Source: Streptomyces sp. YIM 121038
Lineage (GTDB): Bacteria > Actinomycetota > Actinomycetes > Streptomycetales > Streptomycetaceae
Length of the DNA stretch: 64,000 nt
Assembly (NCBI RefSeq): GCF_006088715.1
Contig: NZ_CP030771.1
Location: 2,852,001-2,916,000, forward strand
Direction of reading: 5' to 3'
In this document: positions 15,796 through 24,552 of the stretch, piece by piece
Layout: each line of letters begins with the position of its first letter
Position numbering within the stretch: position 1 is the first letter of the stretch
Notes under the pieces: generated by a model
What the model was told of the DNA's origin: nothing
Seen by the model: the letters and a program-made list of their open reading frames with translations, nothing else
Database searches by the model: none
Position numbers and translations under genes: made by a program

Positions 15796-17685
15796 ATGCA
15801 CCTGTCCGACCTCCTGACCGACGACCGCCCCTTCGCCCTGCTGCGGCGCCGCGCCCCGGGCCGTGACCACGCCGTGGTGGAGGTGCTTCGCGGCCCCGTG
15901 ACCACGTACGAGCGGCTCGCCGACATCCCGGAGGGGCTCGCGCTCGTGCCGTTCCGGCAGATCAGGGAGCGCGGCTTCGACGTCACGGACGACGGCACCC
16001 CGCTCGCCGTGCTCACCCCCGAGGAGACGTACGAGATCCCGCTGGAGCAGGCCCTGTCCCAGCTGCCCGGGCACGACGTCCGGGTCACGGGCCACGGCTT
16101 CGACGTGAGCGACGACGCGTACGCGCGGATCGTCGGCCGGGTCCTGCGCGAGGAGATCGGGCGCGGCGAGGGCGCCAACTTCGTGATCCGGCGTACGTAC
16201 GAGGGTGAGATCCCCGGCTTCGACCGTGCGGACGCCCTCGCGCTGTTCCGCAGGCTCCTGGAGGGCGAGCGGGGCGCCTACTGGACCTTCGTCGTGTGCA
16301 CCGGGGACCGAACGCTGGTCGGGGCGAGCCCCGAGGTGCACGTGCGGATGTCCGGCGGGACGGTCGTGATGAACCCGATCAGCGGGACCTACCGCTATCC
16401 CGCCGAGGGGCCGTCGGTCGACGGTCTGCTGCGCTTCCTCGGCGACGCCAAGGAGACCGAGGAGCTCTCGATGGTCGTCGACGAGGAGCTCAAGATGATG
16501 TGCACGGTCGGCGACATGGGCGGCGTGGTGGTGGGGCCGCGGCTCAAGGAGATGGCGCATCTGGCGCACACGGAGTACGAGCTGCGCGGCCGCTCGTCGC
16601 TCGACGTGCGGGAGGTGCTGCGGGAGACGATGTTCGCCGCGACCGTGACGGGCTCGCCGGTGCAGAACGCCTGCCGGGTGATCGAGCGCCACGAGAGCGG
16701 CGGGCGCGGCTACTACGCCGGTGCCCTCGCGCTCGTCGGGCGGGACGCGGGCGGCGCGCAGACGCTGGACTCGCCGATCCTGATCCGCACCGCCGACATC
16801 GACGCGGCCGGGCGCCTGCGGGTGCCGGTCGGCGCGACCCTGGTGCGCGGTTCGGACCCGGCGGGCGAGGTGGCCGAGACCCATGCGAAGGCCGCGGGGG
16901 TCCTCGCGGCGCTCGGGGTGCGTCCCGGGCGGCCGCGGGCGGAGGGCGCGCGGCCCGCGCTCGCCGACGACCCCCGGGTGCGGGCGGCGCTCGACGCGCG
17001 GCGGGCGGGGCTCGCGCCGTTCTGGCTGCGGATGCAGGAGGTGGCGCGCGAGCTTTCGGGGCACGCCCTGGTGGTGGACGGCGAGGACACGTTCACGGCG
17101 ATGCTCGCGCACGTCCTGCGCTCGGCGGGCCTCGGTGTGAGCGTGCGGCGGTACGACGAGGCGGGGCTGCGCGCCGCGGTGCTCGGCCACGGCGGTCCCG
17201 TGGTCCTCGGGCCCGGCCCCGGCGACCCGTCCGACACCGCCGACCCGAAGATGCGGCTGCTGCGCGGGCTCACGGCCGAGCTGATCCGCGAGCGGCGCGG
17301 CCCGGTGCTCGGCGTGTGCCTGGGCCATGAGCTGATCGCGGCGGAGCTGGGCCTGGACATCGTCCGCAAGGACGTCCCGTACCAGGGTGCGCAGACGACG
17401 ATCGACCTGTTCGGGCGGCCGGAGACTGTGGGCTTCTACAACAGCTTCGCGGCGCGCTGCGACGACGAGGCCGAGCGGGAGCTGGCGGCGCACGGCATCG
17501 CCGTGAGCCGGGACCCGGCGACGGGCGAGGTGCACGCGCTCCGCGGGCCCGGCTTCGCCTCGCTGCAGTTCCATCCGGAGTCGGTGCTGTCCCTGCGCGG
17601 GGCGGCGGTGGTGCGCGAGCTGCTGGGTCAGCTGGCCGGGAGCGCGGGCACCAGCACGTTCTCGGAGCGGCGGCCCGCCAGGTAG
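15796..17685 (+). CDS. trpEG: anthranilate synthase, fused TrpE-TrpG
   Basis: First step of tryptophan synthesis: chorismate plus glutamine gives anthranilate. 629 aa single chain. The TrpE part (about 1-400) shows NPISGTYRYPAEG, MVVDEELKMMCTVG and the TVTGSPVQNACRVIERHE chorismate site. The glutamine amidotransferase part shows GPGPGDPSD, the nucleophile Cys508 in GVCLGHE, and the FHPESV His-Glu pair near 592-595. ATG 15796 follows GAAGGAACC. Controlled by the upstream attenuator. Its last 58 nt overlap the convergent ldhA gene. Confidence 0.94.
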   Translation: MHLSDLLTDDRPFALLRRRAPGRDHAVVEVLRGPVTTYERLADIPEGLALVPFRQIRERGFDVTDDGTPLAVLTPEETYEIPLEQALSQLPGHDVRVTGHGFDVSDDAYARIVGRVLREEIGRGEGANFVIRRTYEGEIPGFDRADALALFRRLLEGERGAYWTFVVCTGDRTLVGASPEVHVRMSGGTVVMNPISGTYRYPAEGPSVDGLLRFLGDAKETEELSMVVDEELKMMCTVGDMGGVVVGPRLKEMAHLAHTEYELRGRSSLDVREVLRETMFAATVTGSPVQNACRVIERHESGGRGYYAGALALVGRDAGGAQTLDSPILIRTADIDAAGRLRVPVGATLVRGSDPAGEVAETHAKAAGVLAALGVRPGRPRAEGARPALADDPRVRAALDARRAGLAPFWLRMQEVARELSGHALVVDGEDTFTAMLAHVLRSAGLGVSVRRYDEAGLRAAVLGHGGPVVLGPGPGDPSDTADPKMRLLRGLTAELIRERRGPVLGVCLGHELIAAELGLDIVRKDVPYQGAQTTIDLFGRPETVGFYNSFAARCDDEAERELAAHGIAVSRDPATGEVHALRGPGFASLQFHPESVLSLRGAAVVRELLGQLAGSAGTSTFSERRPAR

Positions 17686-18632
17686 TCCAGGACGTTGGTG
17701 ACCGTGGCGTCGATGATCTGGCCGACGGCGTCCTCGGTGTAGTACGCCTGGTGCGAGGTGACCACCACGTTCGGGAAGGTGACGAGGCGGGCCAGGGTGT
17801 CGTCCTCGACCACCTCCAGCGACTTGTCCAGGAAGAAGAGCCCGGCCTCGGCCTCGTAGACGTCGAGGCCGACGCCGGTGAAGCGGCCCGCGCGCAGTTC
17901 GGCGACGAGGGCGTCGGTGTCGATGAGGCCGCCGCGGCTGGAGTTCACCAGGATCGCGTCGTCCTTCATGGCGCGCAGCGCCGCGGCGCCGATCAGGTGC
18001 CGGGTCGCGGGCAGCAGCGGTACGTGCAGGCTGACCAGGTCGGACTCGGCGAGGAGCTGGTCCTTCTCGACGTACTTCATGCCGAGTCCGACGCAGGCGG
18101 GGTTCTCGGCGACGTCCCAGCCGAGCAGGTTCATGCCGAAGCCGTGCGCGATCCGGGTGAAGGCCTCACCGATCTTGCCGGTGCCGAGGACGCCCGCGGT
18201 GCGGCCGCGCAGGTCCCGGCCCATGAGGCCGTCGAGCCGGAAGTCGAAGTCGCGGGTGCGGTTGCTGGCGCGGACGATGCGGCGGTTCACGGCCATCGCC
18301 AGGGTCCAGGCGAACTCCGCCACGGAGTACGGGGAGTAGGAGGAGACGCGGGCGACGGTGAGGCCCAGGCGCTCGGCGACCTGGAGGTCGATGTTGTTGA
18401 AGCCGGTCGAGCGCTGGGCGACCATCTGGGTGCCGCCGGCAGCGAGGGTCTGGAGCACGCGGTTGTCGAGGATCGCGTTGACGCTGGTGGAGATGACCTC
18501 GTAGCCGGCGGCGATGGGGGCGGTGTCCTCGGTGAGGAAGACGTCCAGGCAGCGGATGTCGTGGTGCGGGGCGAAGGCCTTCTCGATGAGGGGGCGCTCG
18601 TCGGCCTGGACGCCGAAGGCGAGAATCTCCAC
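17628..18632 (-). CDS. ldhA: D-2-hydroxyacid dehydrogenase, probably D-lactate dehydrogenase
   Basis: 334 aa. It resembles fermentative D-lactate dehydrogenases, which reduce pyruvate with NADH. Motifs are QRSTGFNNID, SYSPYSVAEFAW, an NAD site (GVLGTGKIGEAF), NSSRGGLID with the substrate Arg, DVYEAE with the catalytic Glu, and TSHQAYYTEDA with the catalytic His. GTG 18632 has GGGAG upstream. The exact substrate is inferred from family resemblance. The end overlaps trpEG. Confidence 0.85.
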   Translation of the reverse strand: MEILAFGVQADERPLIEKAFAPHHDIRCLDVFLTEDTAPIAAGYEVISTSVNAILDNRVLQTLAAGGTQMVAQRSTGFNNIDLQVAERLGLTVARVSSYSPYSVAEFAWTLAMAVNRRIVRASNRTRDFDFRLDGLMGRDLRGRTAGVLGTGKIGEAFTRIAHGFGMNLLGWDVAENPACVGLGMKYVEKDQLLAESDLVSLHVPLLPATRHLIGAAALRAMKDDAILVNSSRGGLIDTDALVAELRAGRFTGVGLDVYEAEAGLFFLDKSLEVVEDDTLARLVTFPNVVVTSHQAYYTEDAVGQIIDATVTNVLDYLAGRRSENVLVPALPAS

Positions 18633-18728
18633 GGTTTCACTCCCGTTCAGGGGGCGCGGGTCCTGTACGGGGTGAATATACGTTTTGGCCTAGTGAACAG
18701 CGCGGGGCGGTGAGGGCTGTGCCCACCC

Positions 18729-18766
18729 TTCCCCAAGCTCTCGGCTTCGCTCGAGCAGGGGATGCC
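18729..18766. repeat. Streptomyces-type intergenic hairpin repeat
   Basis: The segment CCCCAAGCTC ... GAGCAGGGG, with the core TCTCGGCTTCGCTCGAGC, forms an imperfect hairpin in the 184-bp gap between ldhA and pfkA. I recognise this motif as one that recurs in Streptomyces intergenic DNA. It probably terminates pfkA transcription. Confidence 0.45.
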
Positions 18767-18816
18767 CCACTCGCCCTCTGGGCGGACCAGCTGCCCACAG
18801 CGGGGAGCGGCGGATA

Positions 18817-19845
18817 TCAGCCGAAGAAGACTTCCACTTCCTTGTAGAGGGCGGGGTTCACCGTCTTGAGGTGGGCCGTGGCCTCGGCGATGGGGACGCG
18901 GACGATGTCCGTGCCCTGGAGGGCGACCATCTTGCCGAAGTCTCCGTCGCGGACGGCGTCGATCGCGTGCAGGCCGAAGCGCGTGGCGAGCCACCGGTCG
19001 AAGGCGCTGGGCGTGCCGCCGCGCTGCACGTGGCCGAGGACCGTCGTCCGGGCCTCCTTGCCGGTGCGCTTCTCGATCTCCTTGGCCAGCCACTCCCCCA
19101 CGCCGGACAGGCGCACGTGCCCGAAGGAGTCGAGGGACCCGTCCTTGAGGACCACGTCGCCGTCCTTGGGCATGGCGCCCTCCGCGACGACCACGATCGG
19201 CGCGTACGAGGCCTTGAACCGGGAGGTCACCCACGCGCAGACCTGGTCGACGTCGAAGCGCCGCTCGGGGATGAGGATGACGTTGGCGCCGCCCGCGAGC
19301 CCGGAGTGCAGCGCGATCCAGCCCGCGTGGCGGCCCATCACCTCGACCACCAGGACGCGCATGTGCGACTCGGCGGTGGTGTGCAGCCGGTCGATGGCCT
19401 CCGTGGCGATGCCGACGGCCGTGTCGAAGCCGAAGGTGTAGTCGGTGGCGGACAGGTCGTTGTCGATGGTCTTCGGCACGCCGACGACGGGCACGCCGTA
19501 CTCGTCGGTGAGGCGCGCGGCGACGCCGAGGGTGTCCTCGCCGCCGATGGCGATGAGCGCCTCGACCTCCAGCTTGGCGAGGTTCTCCTTGATGCGGCGG
19601 ATGCCGTTCTCGGCCTTGAGGGGGTTGGTGCGCGAGGAGCCGAGGATGGTGCCGCCGCGGGGCAGGATGCCGCGGACGGCCGGGATGTCGAGCTGGACGG
19701 TGTCGCCCTCGAGCGGTCCGCGCCAGCCGTCGCGGAAGCCGACGAAGTCGTAGCCGTACTCCTGTACGCCCTTGCGGACGACGCCCCGGATGACGGCATT
19801 GAGCCCGGGGCAGTCGCCGCCTCCGGTCAGAACTCCGACCCGCAT
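18817..19845 (-). CDS. pfkA: 6-phosphofructokinase, with PPi-type active-site residues
   Basis: 342 aa, phosphorylates fructose 6-phosphate. The substrate loop GGGDCPGLNAVIR (8-20) and PKTIDNDL (124-131) are clear. The two positions that in this family separate ATP from pyrophosphate users are Asp104 (GGEDT, where E. coli has Gly104) and Lys125 (where E. coli has Gly124). Both are of the PPi type, so this copy may use pyrophosphate and run reversibly. That is inference from known determinants. The ATG at 19845 is followed by a typical MRVGVLTGGG start. Confidence 0.92.
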   Translation of the reverse strand: MRVGVLTGGGDCPGLNAVIRGVVRKGVQEYGYDFVGFRDGWRGPLEGDTVQLDIPAVRGILPRGGTILGSSRTNPLKAENGIRRIKENLAKLEVEALIAIGGEDTLGVAARLTDEYGVPVVGVPKTIDNDLSATDYTFGFDTAVGIATEAIDRLHTTAESHMRVLVVEVMGRHAGWIALHSGLAGGANVILIPERRFDVDQVCAWVTSRFKASYAPIVVVAEGAMPKDGDVVLKDGSLDSFGHVRLSGVGEWLAKEIEKRTGKEARTTVLGHVQRGGTPSAFDRWLATRFGLHAIDAVRDGDFGKMVALQGTDIVRVPIAEATAHLKTVNPALYKEVEVFFG

Positions 19846-19930
19846 GGAAATGTCCCTTCGCCGCAGTTGCGCTGACGCGAGCCACGCTAATGGTGATCCG
19901 CGTCACTCCGGGATGGGGCGAACCGTGAAT

Positions 19931-20020
19931 TCCCGGGCGCGCCAAGGGAGTTGCCCGGGAGGGGAGCGGACCGGTTCACCCGAAGGGGGCATGCCGGGGC
20001 GTCACTCCTGTGACTCCCGG
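19931..20020 (-). terminator. two hairpins after the response regulator gene
   Basis: Just past the regulator stop at 20024, GTCAC/GTGAC flanked by CCGG-rich arms (19994-20020) forms one hairpin. TCCCGGGC (19931-19938) with GCCCGGGA (19953-19960) forms a second. They separate the two-component operon from pfkA. Confidence 0.5.
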
Positions 20021-20023
20021 GGG

Positions 20024-20740
20024 TCAGGTGCCGTCGGTGTCGTCCGTGTCGAGGCCGCGTTCGATCGCGTACCGCACGAGCTCCACCCTGTTGTGCAGCT
20101 GGAGCTTGCCGAGGGTGTTCTGGACGTGGTTCTGGACCGTGCGGTGGGAGATGACGAGGCGCTCGGCGATCTGCTTGTAGCTCAGGCCCTTGGCGACCAG
20201 GCGCAGCACCTCCGTCTCGCGGTCGGTCAGCCGCGGGGCGCCCGGCTCGTCGGGCGTCGCGGACGCGGGCTCGGAGGCGAGGCGGCGGTACTCGCCGAGG
20301 ACCAGGCCCGCGAGGCCGGGGGTGAAGACGGCGTCGCCGACGGCCGTGCGGCGCACCGCGTCGATCAGCTCGGCGGTGGACGCGGACTTCAGCAGATAGC
20401 CGGTGGCGCCGGACTTGACCGCCTCCAGGACGTCGGCGTGCTCGCCGCTCGCGGACAGGACGAGGACGCGCAGGGCCGGGTTGGCGCCGACGAGTTCCTT
20501 GCACACCTGGACGCCGGGCTTCAGCGGCAGGTTCAGATCGAGGACGAGGACGTCGGGCGCGGCGGCCCGGGCGCGGCGCACCGCCTGCTCGCCGTCGCCC
20601 GCGGTGGCCACCACGTCGAAGCCGGACTCGCCGAGGTCGCGGGCGACGGCGTCGCGCCACATCGGGTGGTCGTCGACGACCATGACCCTGACCGGGTCCG
20701 CGGCGTCCTGGCCGGTCGGTTCCTTGTGCTGTTCGCTCAT
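20024..20740 (-). CDS. NarL/LuxR-family response regulator
   Basis: 238 aa. The receiver domain has the acidic pair in VMVVDDHP, phosphoacceptor Asp68 (VLVLDLNLP) and the conserved Lys in GYLLKSAS. The output domain has the LuxR helix-turn-helix LTDRETEVLRLVAKGLSYKQIAERL, then ISHRTVQNHVQNTLGKL. ATG 20740 overlaps the kinase stop by 4 nt (ATGA), so the pair is translationally coupled. Target genes unknown. Confidence 0.9.
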   Translation of the reverse strand: MSEQHKEPTGQDAADPVRVMVVDDHPMWRDAVARDLGESGFDVVATAGDGEQAVRRARAAAPDVLVLDLNLPLKPGVQVCKELVGANPALRVLVLSASGEHADVLEAVKSGATGYLLKSASTAELIDAVRRTAVGDAVFTPGLAGLVLGEYRRLASEPASATPDEPGAPRLTDRETEVLRLVAKGLSYKQIAERLVISHRTVQNHVQNTLGKLQLHNRVELVRYAIERGLDTDDTDGT

Positions 20741-21966
20741 GTCCGCGTTTCCGCCTTCCCCCGCGCGTCCTTGGGGACGCGTAGTTCCACTTCCGTTCCC
20801 TGGCCCGGCACCGAGATCAGTTCGGCCGTGCCGCCGATGTCCCGCAGCCGGCCGCGGATCGACTGGGCGACGCCGAGCCGCCCCTCCCCCTCGGCCTGGG
20901 CGAGCCGCCCCTCGGGGATGCCGGGCCCGTCGTCCCTGACGGTGACGACGACGGCGTCCGGCTCGTCCTCGACCAGGATCCAGGCGCGGGCGTCGGTCCC
21001 CGCGTGCCTGCGCACATTGTCCAGGGCGGCGCCGACGGCCGCCGCGAGTTCCCGGGCCGCGTGCCCGGCGAGCGGCACCGGGGCGCCGGGCTCGGACAGG
21101 GTCACCAGCGACCCGGCGTACGGGGAGAGGAGTGTCCGCAGGTCGCACGGCGAGGCCCCGGCCGACGCGTCGTCCGGCTCGTCGACGACGCGGACGACGG
21201 CCCCGAGCGCGGCGTCCTCGGAGACGCGCGAGGCGGGCACCAGGCCGCCCGCGACCAGCGAGCGCAGGGCGACCTCCTGTTCGCCCGCCATCCGGCCGAG
21301 CTCGGCCGCCTCGCCGCCGATGGCGGTGCCCCGGCGCTGCACCATGGCGAGGACCTGGAGGACGCTGTCGTGGATGTCGCGGGCGAGGCGCTCGCGCTCC
21401 CGGGTCGCGGCCTCGATCTCCAGGGCCCGGGCGAGGGTGCGCTCGGAGGCGCGTGCCACCTCCACGACGTAGCCGATGGCGATGGAGGCGATGCAGACGA
21501 GCAGCACGTTGTGGACGGTGTCGCGGCTGAAGGCGCCGCGCTGTACGACGTTCGCGACGCCGACGAGCAGCGAGGCGAAGGCGGCCCAGCGCCAGCCGCC
21601 CTTGATCGCGAAGGCGAGGACGGCGCCCGCGGTCCATATGGAGGGCAGGGTCGGGCCGCCGTCGCTGATCCGCTCGGCGGCGTCGGCCGCCCGGGTCAGC
21701 AGGATGCCGGTCAGGGCGATGGTGAGGTCGGCGGCGAGGAAGCGCTTGGTGCAGTGCGCGGCGCCCGAGACCTTCGGCAGCGTGGCGAGGGTCCAGACGG
21801 CGAGCACCGAGAAGTAGGCGACGGCGACCCAGGGCCGGGCGAAGTCGTCGTGCGCGGCGACGAACAGGCCGATGGCGTACAGCATCGTCAGGACCCGGTA
21901 CCCGGTCAGCGCGCGCCACAGCGGCTGCTCGACCGACATCCTCATGACTCTCTCGCGCTTGGCCAT
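20737..21966 (-). CDS. sensor histidine kinase (HisKA_3 family) with multi-helix membrane sensor
   Basis: About 409 aa. Residues about 10-165 hold several hydrophobic segments (YRVLTMLYAIGLFVAA, WVAVAYFSVLAVWTLATL, TIALTGILL, WTAGAVLAFAIKGGWRWAAFASLLVG, VLLVCIASIAIGYVV). They are followed by the phospho-His motif RLARDIHDSVLQVLA and an ATPase domain with DNVRRHAG and VRDDGPGIPEGRL. An in-frame GTG 9 nt upstream (21975) is the alternative start. Signal sensed is unknown. Operon with the regulator. Confidence 0.88.
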   Translation of the reverse strand: MAKRERVMRMSVEQPLWRALTGYRVLTMLYAIGLFVAAHDDFARPWVAVAYFSVLAVWTLATLPKVSGAAHCTKRFLAADLTIALTGILLTRAADAAERISDGGPTLPSIWTAGAVLAFAIKGGWRWAAFASLLVGVANVVQRGAFSRDTVHNVLLVCIASIAIGYVVEVARASERTLARALEIEAATRERERLARDIHDSVLQVLAMVQRRGTAIGGEAAELGRMAGEQEVALRSLVAGGLVPASRVSEDAALGAVVRVVDEPDDASAGASPCDLRTLLSPYAGSLVTLSEPGAPVPLAGHAARELAAAVGAALDNVRRHAGTDARAWILVEDEPDAVVVTVRDDGPGIPEGRLAQAEGEGRLGVAQSIRGRLRDIGGTAELISVPGQGTEVELRVPKDARGKAETRT

Positions 21967-22051
21967 GCCCCCCACCCCACGGGACGCCCGGCGCGCCCCT
22001 CTTGCACCGACGCCACCGGGAGCCGGACCGTTCCCCCGCGGTCCTTCCGGC

Positions 22052-22867
22052 CTACTCGGCGTCGGCCTTCTGTGCCTTCTCGGCGGCGGGCTTCTGGGCC
22101 TCCGCCTTCTCCGCCTCCGCCTTCTGGGCCTCGGCCTTCTGGGCGCGCGCGAGCTCCTTGGCGGCTTCCTTCTCCGCCTTGGCCGCCTCCTGGATCTGGC
22201 GCTTCGCGGCGGTCGCGTACACGTCCACGTACTCCTGGCCGGAGAGCTTCATGATCTCGTACATGACCTCGTCGGTGACCGCGCGCAGGACGAAGCGGTC
22301 GCCCTCCATGCCCTGGTAGCGGCTGAAGTCCAGCGGCTCGCCGATGCGGATGCCCGGGCGCATCAGCTTGGGCACGACCTTGCCGGGCGGCTGGATCTTC
22401 TCCGTGTCGATCATCGCCACGGGGATGACGGGCGCCCCGGTGGCGAGGGCCACGCGCGCGAGGCCGCCGGGCTTGCCGCGGTAGAGGCGGCCGTCGGGCG
22501 AACGGGTGCCCTCCGGGTAGATGCCGAACAGCTCGCCGCGCTCCAGGACCTCGATGCCGCTCTTGATCGCGGCCTCGCCCGCGCCGCGCGCGCCGGAGCG
22601 GTCCACCGGGAGCTGGCCGACGCCCTTGAAGAAGGCGGCCGTCATGCGGCCCTTGATGCCGGGGGTGGTGAAGTACTCGGCCTTCGCGATGAAGGTGACC
22701 TTGCGGTCCAGGACCGCGGGCAGGAAGAAGGAGTCCGAGAACGACAGGTGGTTGCTGGCCAGGATGGCGGGGCCCTCGGCGGGAATGTTCTCGAGGCCTT
22801 CCACCCAGGGCCTGAAGGCGAGCTTCAGGGGCCCTCCGATGGAAAACTTCATTGCGCCGTAGATCAA
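22052..22867 (-). CDS. plsC: 1-acyl-sn-glycerol-3-phosphate acyltransferase family protein
   Basis: Transfers an acyl group to lysophosphatidate in phospholipid synthesis; membrane associated. 271 aa. The H(X4)D motif is His40/Asp45 in SNHLSFSDS, and the GIYPEGTRS block follows. After the catalytic domain the last 50 residues are an Ala/Lys/Glu-rich run of KAEA-type repeats, likely an extended charged helix. TTG 22867 has AGGAGG 8 nt upstream and was preferred to ATG 22852. Several such acyltransferases exist in Streptomyces, so the exact substrate is inferred. Confidence 0.85.
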   Translation of the reverse strand: MIYGAMKFSIGGPLKLAFRPWVEGLENIPAEGPAILASNHLSFSDSFFLPAVLDRKVTFIAKAEYFTTPGIKGRMTAAFFKGVGQLPVDRSGARGAGEAAIKSGIEVLERGELFGIYPEGTRSPDGRLYRGKPGGLARVALATGAPVIPVAMIDTEKIQPPGKVVPKLMRPGIRIGEPLDFSRYQGMEGDRFVLRAVTDEVMYEIMKLSGQEYVDVYATAAKRQIQEAAKAEKEAAKELARAQKAEAQKAEAEKAEAQKPAAEKAQKADAE

Positions 22868-23144
22868 ACCGAGTGCCTCCTGTGTCTGTGGATCAGACCA
22901 TAACCCGAGCAGGGCTCCGGCTCCCCCCGGAGCGGGGCCGACGGGCCCGCTCCGCCGCCCGGAGCGGGGCCCGGAGGACCTGGTCGGTGTCAGTCCGGTC
23001 GCGTACGGTGAGGTACTCCCCGAACACGACGTGCCCCACCCCGGAGCCTCCTCTCACGCCCCCTCTGCCCCTCGCACGCCTCTCCCCGCCGCGTCACCCC
23101 GTTCCACACATTCCACGCATCCCACCTCACGAAGGAGACCGAAG

Positions 23145-23924
23145 GTGCCGGTCCTCCCCGGAGCCGAGCCGTACCGCCACGAGGGCGGCGAGGTCGGCGT
23201 CCTGCTGTGTCACGGCTTCACCGGATCCCCCCAGTCGCTGCGCCCCTGGGCCGAGTACCTGGCGGAGCGCGGCCTGACCGTGTCCCTGCCGCTGCTGCCA
23301 GGGCACGGCACACGCTGGCAGGACATGCAGGTCACCGGCTGGCAGGACTGGTACGCGGAGGTGGACCGCGAGCTGCGGCTGCTCCTGGAGCGGTGCGCGG
23401 AGGTGTTCGTCTTCGGGCTCTCCATGGGCGGCGCCCTGACGCTGCGGCTCGCCGCCAAGCACGGCGACGCGGTGCGCGGCCTGGTCCTCGTCAACCCGGC
23501 GAACAAGGTGCACGGCCTGGCCGCCCACGCCCTGCCCGTCGCCCGCTTCCTGCTGCCCACCACCAAGGGCATCGCCAGCGACATCGCCAAGGAGGGCTCG
23601 GCCGAGATCGGGTACGACCGGGTGCCGCTGCACGCCGCGCACTCGATGCGGCGCTTCTTCCGCCTGGTCGACGCGGAGCTGCCCCAGGTCACCCAGCCGC
23701 TGCTGCTCCTGCACAGCCCGAACGACCACGTGGTGCCGCCCGCCGACTCCGCCCGCATCCTCAGCCGCGTCTCGTCCACGGACGTCACCGAGATCCTGCT
23801 GGAACAGAGCTACCACGTCGCGACGTTGGACCACGATGCGGACCGGATCTTCGAGGAGAGCTACGGATTCATCGGCCGGCTCGCCCCCAGCGCAGGCAAG
23901 GAAGGGACGGCCACCGGTGGCTGA
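23145..23924 (+). CDS. alpha/beta hydrolase (carboxylesterase/lipase type)
   Basis: 259 aa. It resembles monoacylglycerol-lipase-like and Est30-like esterases: oxyanion loop CHGFTGSP (22-29), nucleophile Ser93 in GLSMGG, Asp194 in HSPNDHVVPP and His224 in SYHVATLDHD. GTG 23145 has GAAGGAG upstream; the longer frame from 23031 would add a low-complexity lead. No signal peptide, so cytoplasmic. The next gene starts 8 nt before its stop, indicating an operon. The lipid-related neighbour suggests an ester of fatty acids, but the substrate is unknown. Confidence 0.85.
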   Translation: MPVLPGAEPYRHEGGEVGVLLCHGFTGSPQSLRPWAEYLAERGLTVSLPLLPGHGTRWQDMQVTGWQDWYAEVDRELRLLLERCAEVFVFGLSMGGALTLRLAAKHGDAVRGLVLVNPANKVHGLAAHALPVARFLLPTTKGIASDIAKEGSAEIGYDRVPLHAAHSMRRFFRLVDAELPQVTQPLLLLHSPNDHVVPPADSARILSRVSSTDVTEILLEQSYHVATLDHDADRIFEESYGFIGRLAPSAGKEGTATGG

Positions 23925-24552
23925 GCAGCAGGACCGCGACGAGAGCCGCGAGCCCGAGGAGCAGACCGCGCCCGCCGGCGAGGAGCGCGCGGTGCCCCTG
24001 GACGAGGACGCCGCGTGGCGGGCCATCGTCGCGGGGTACGGCGAGGAGCCCGCGGACCCGCCCGGCGCGAAGCCGTTCAAGTCCGTGGAGGACCTGGCGC
24101 TCCTGGAGCCGGAAGCCAACGACACCGCGGACGACGGGCCGCGCCCCGACCTGTCCAAGGACACCGGCGACAAGTCCGGCGCGGGCGACGCGGCGCGTCC
24201 GCTCGGCAGCTCCGTCTCCTTCGCCCCCGGTGTCGCCGGGGGCGGCCCGCGCGACTACGCCGCGGCCGAGGCCTCGGACGACGACTTCGACGAGAGCGAC
24301 GAGGGCCACTTCGTGCCGCCCGAGCCGCCGCCGCTGCCGGACGCGGACGTCACCGCCAAGTTCGCCTGGCTCGCGGTGCTCGGCGGCCCGCTGCTGCTCC
24401 TGCTCGCCGTGCTGCTCGGCTGGGAGATGACGTGGTGGCTCACGACGATCGGCATCGGCGGCTTCCTCGGCGGCTTCGCGACCCTGGTGGCCCGCATGAA
24501 GAGCGGTGACGAGGAGGAGGACGACGACCCCGGACGCGGGGCCGTGGTCTAG
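23917..24552 (+). CDS. acidic membrane protein of unknown function
   Basis: 211 aa, no family recognised. Residues 1-145 are strongly acidic and probably disordered, with short ordered pieces (AAWRAIVAGYGEEP, KPFKSVEDLALLEP). Two membrane helices follow (about 148-166 and 170-192: FAWLAVLGGPLLLLLAVLLG; WWLTTIGIGGFLGGFATLVA) and an acidic end. GTG 23917 overlaps the esterase gene and has GAAGGGA upstream, so the two are co-translated. The stop codon overlaps the convergent gene by 4 bp. Confidence 0.75.
   Translation: MAEQQDRDESREPEEQTAPAGEERAVPLDEDAAWRAIVAGYGEEPADPPGAKPFKSVEDLALLEPEANDTADDGPRPDLSKDTGDKSGAGDAARPLGSSVSFAPGVAGGGPRDYAAAEASDDDFDESDEGHFVPPEPPPLPDADVTAKFAWLAVLGGPLLLLLAVLLGWEMTWWLTTIGIGGFLGGFATLVARMKSGDEEEDDDPGRGAVV

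Noticed and set aside
14977..17574. Open reading frame of 865 codons on the minus strand
   Set aside because: It is the reverse-strand shadow of the TetR and trpEG genes, made open by very high third-position GC. It has Arg/His/Gly-rich composition and no domain.
18633..18700. Possible Rex (redox) operator upstream of ldhA
   Set aside because: Only one half-site (GTGAAC/GTTCAC) is visible; the paired TGTGAAC-N-TTCACA pattern is absent.
23917..24000. Frameshift between the esterase and the acidic membrane protein
   Set aside because: The frames overlap by 8 bp with a proper ribosome site; both products look complete, so this is coupling, not a broken gene.
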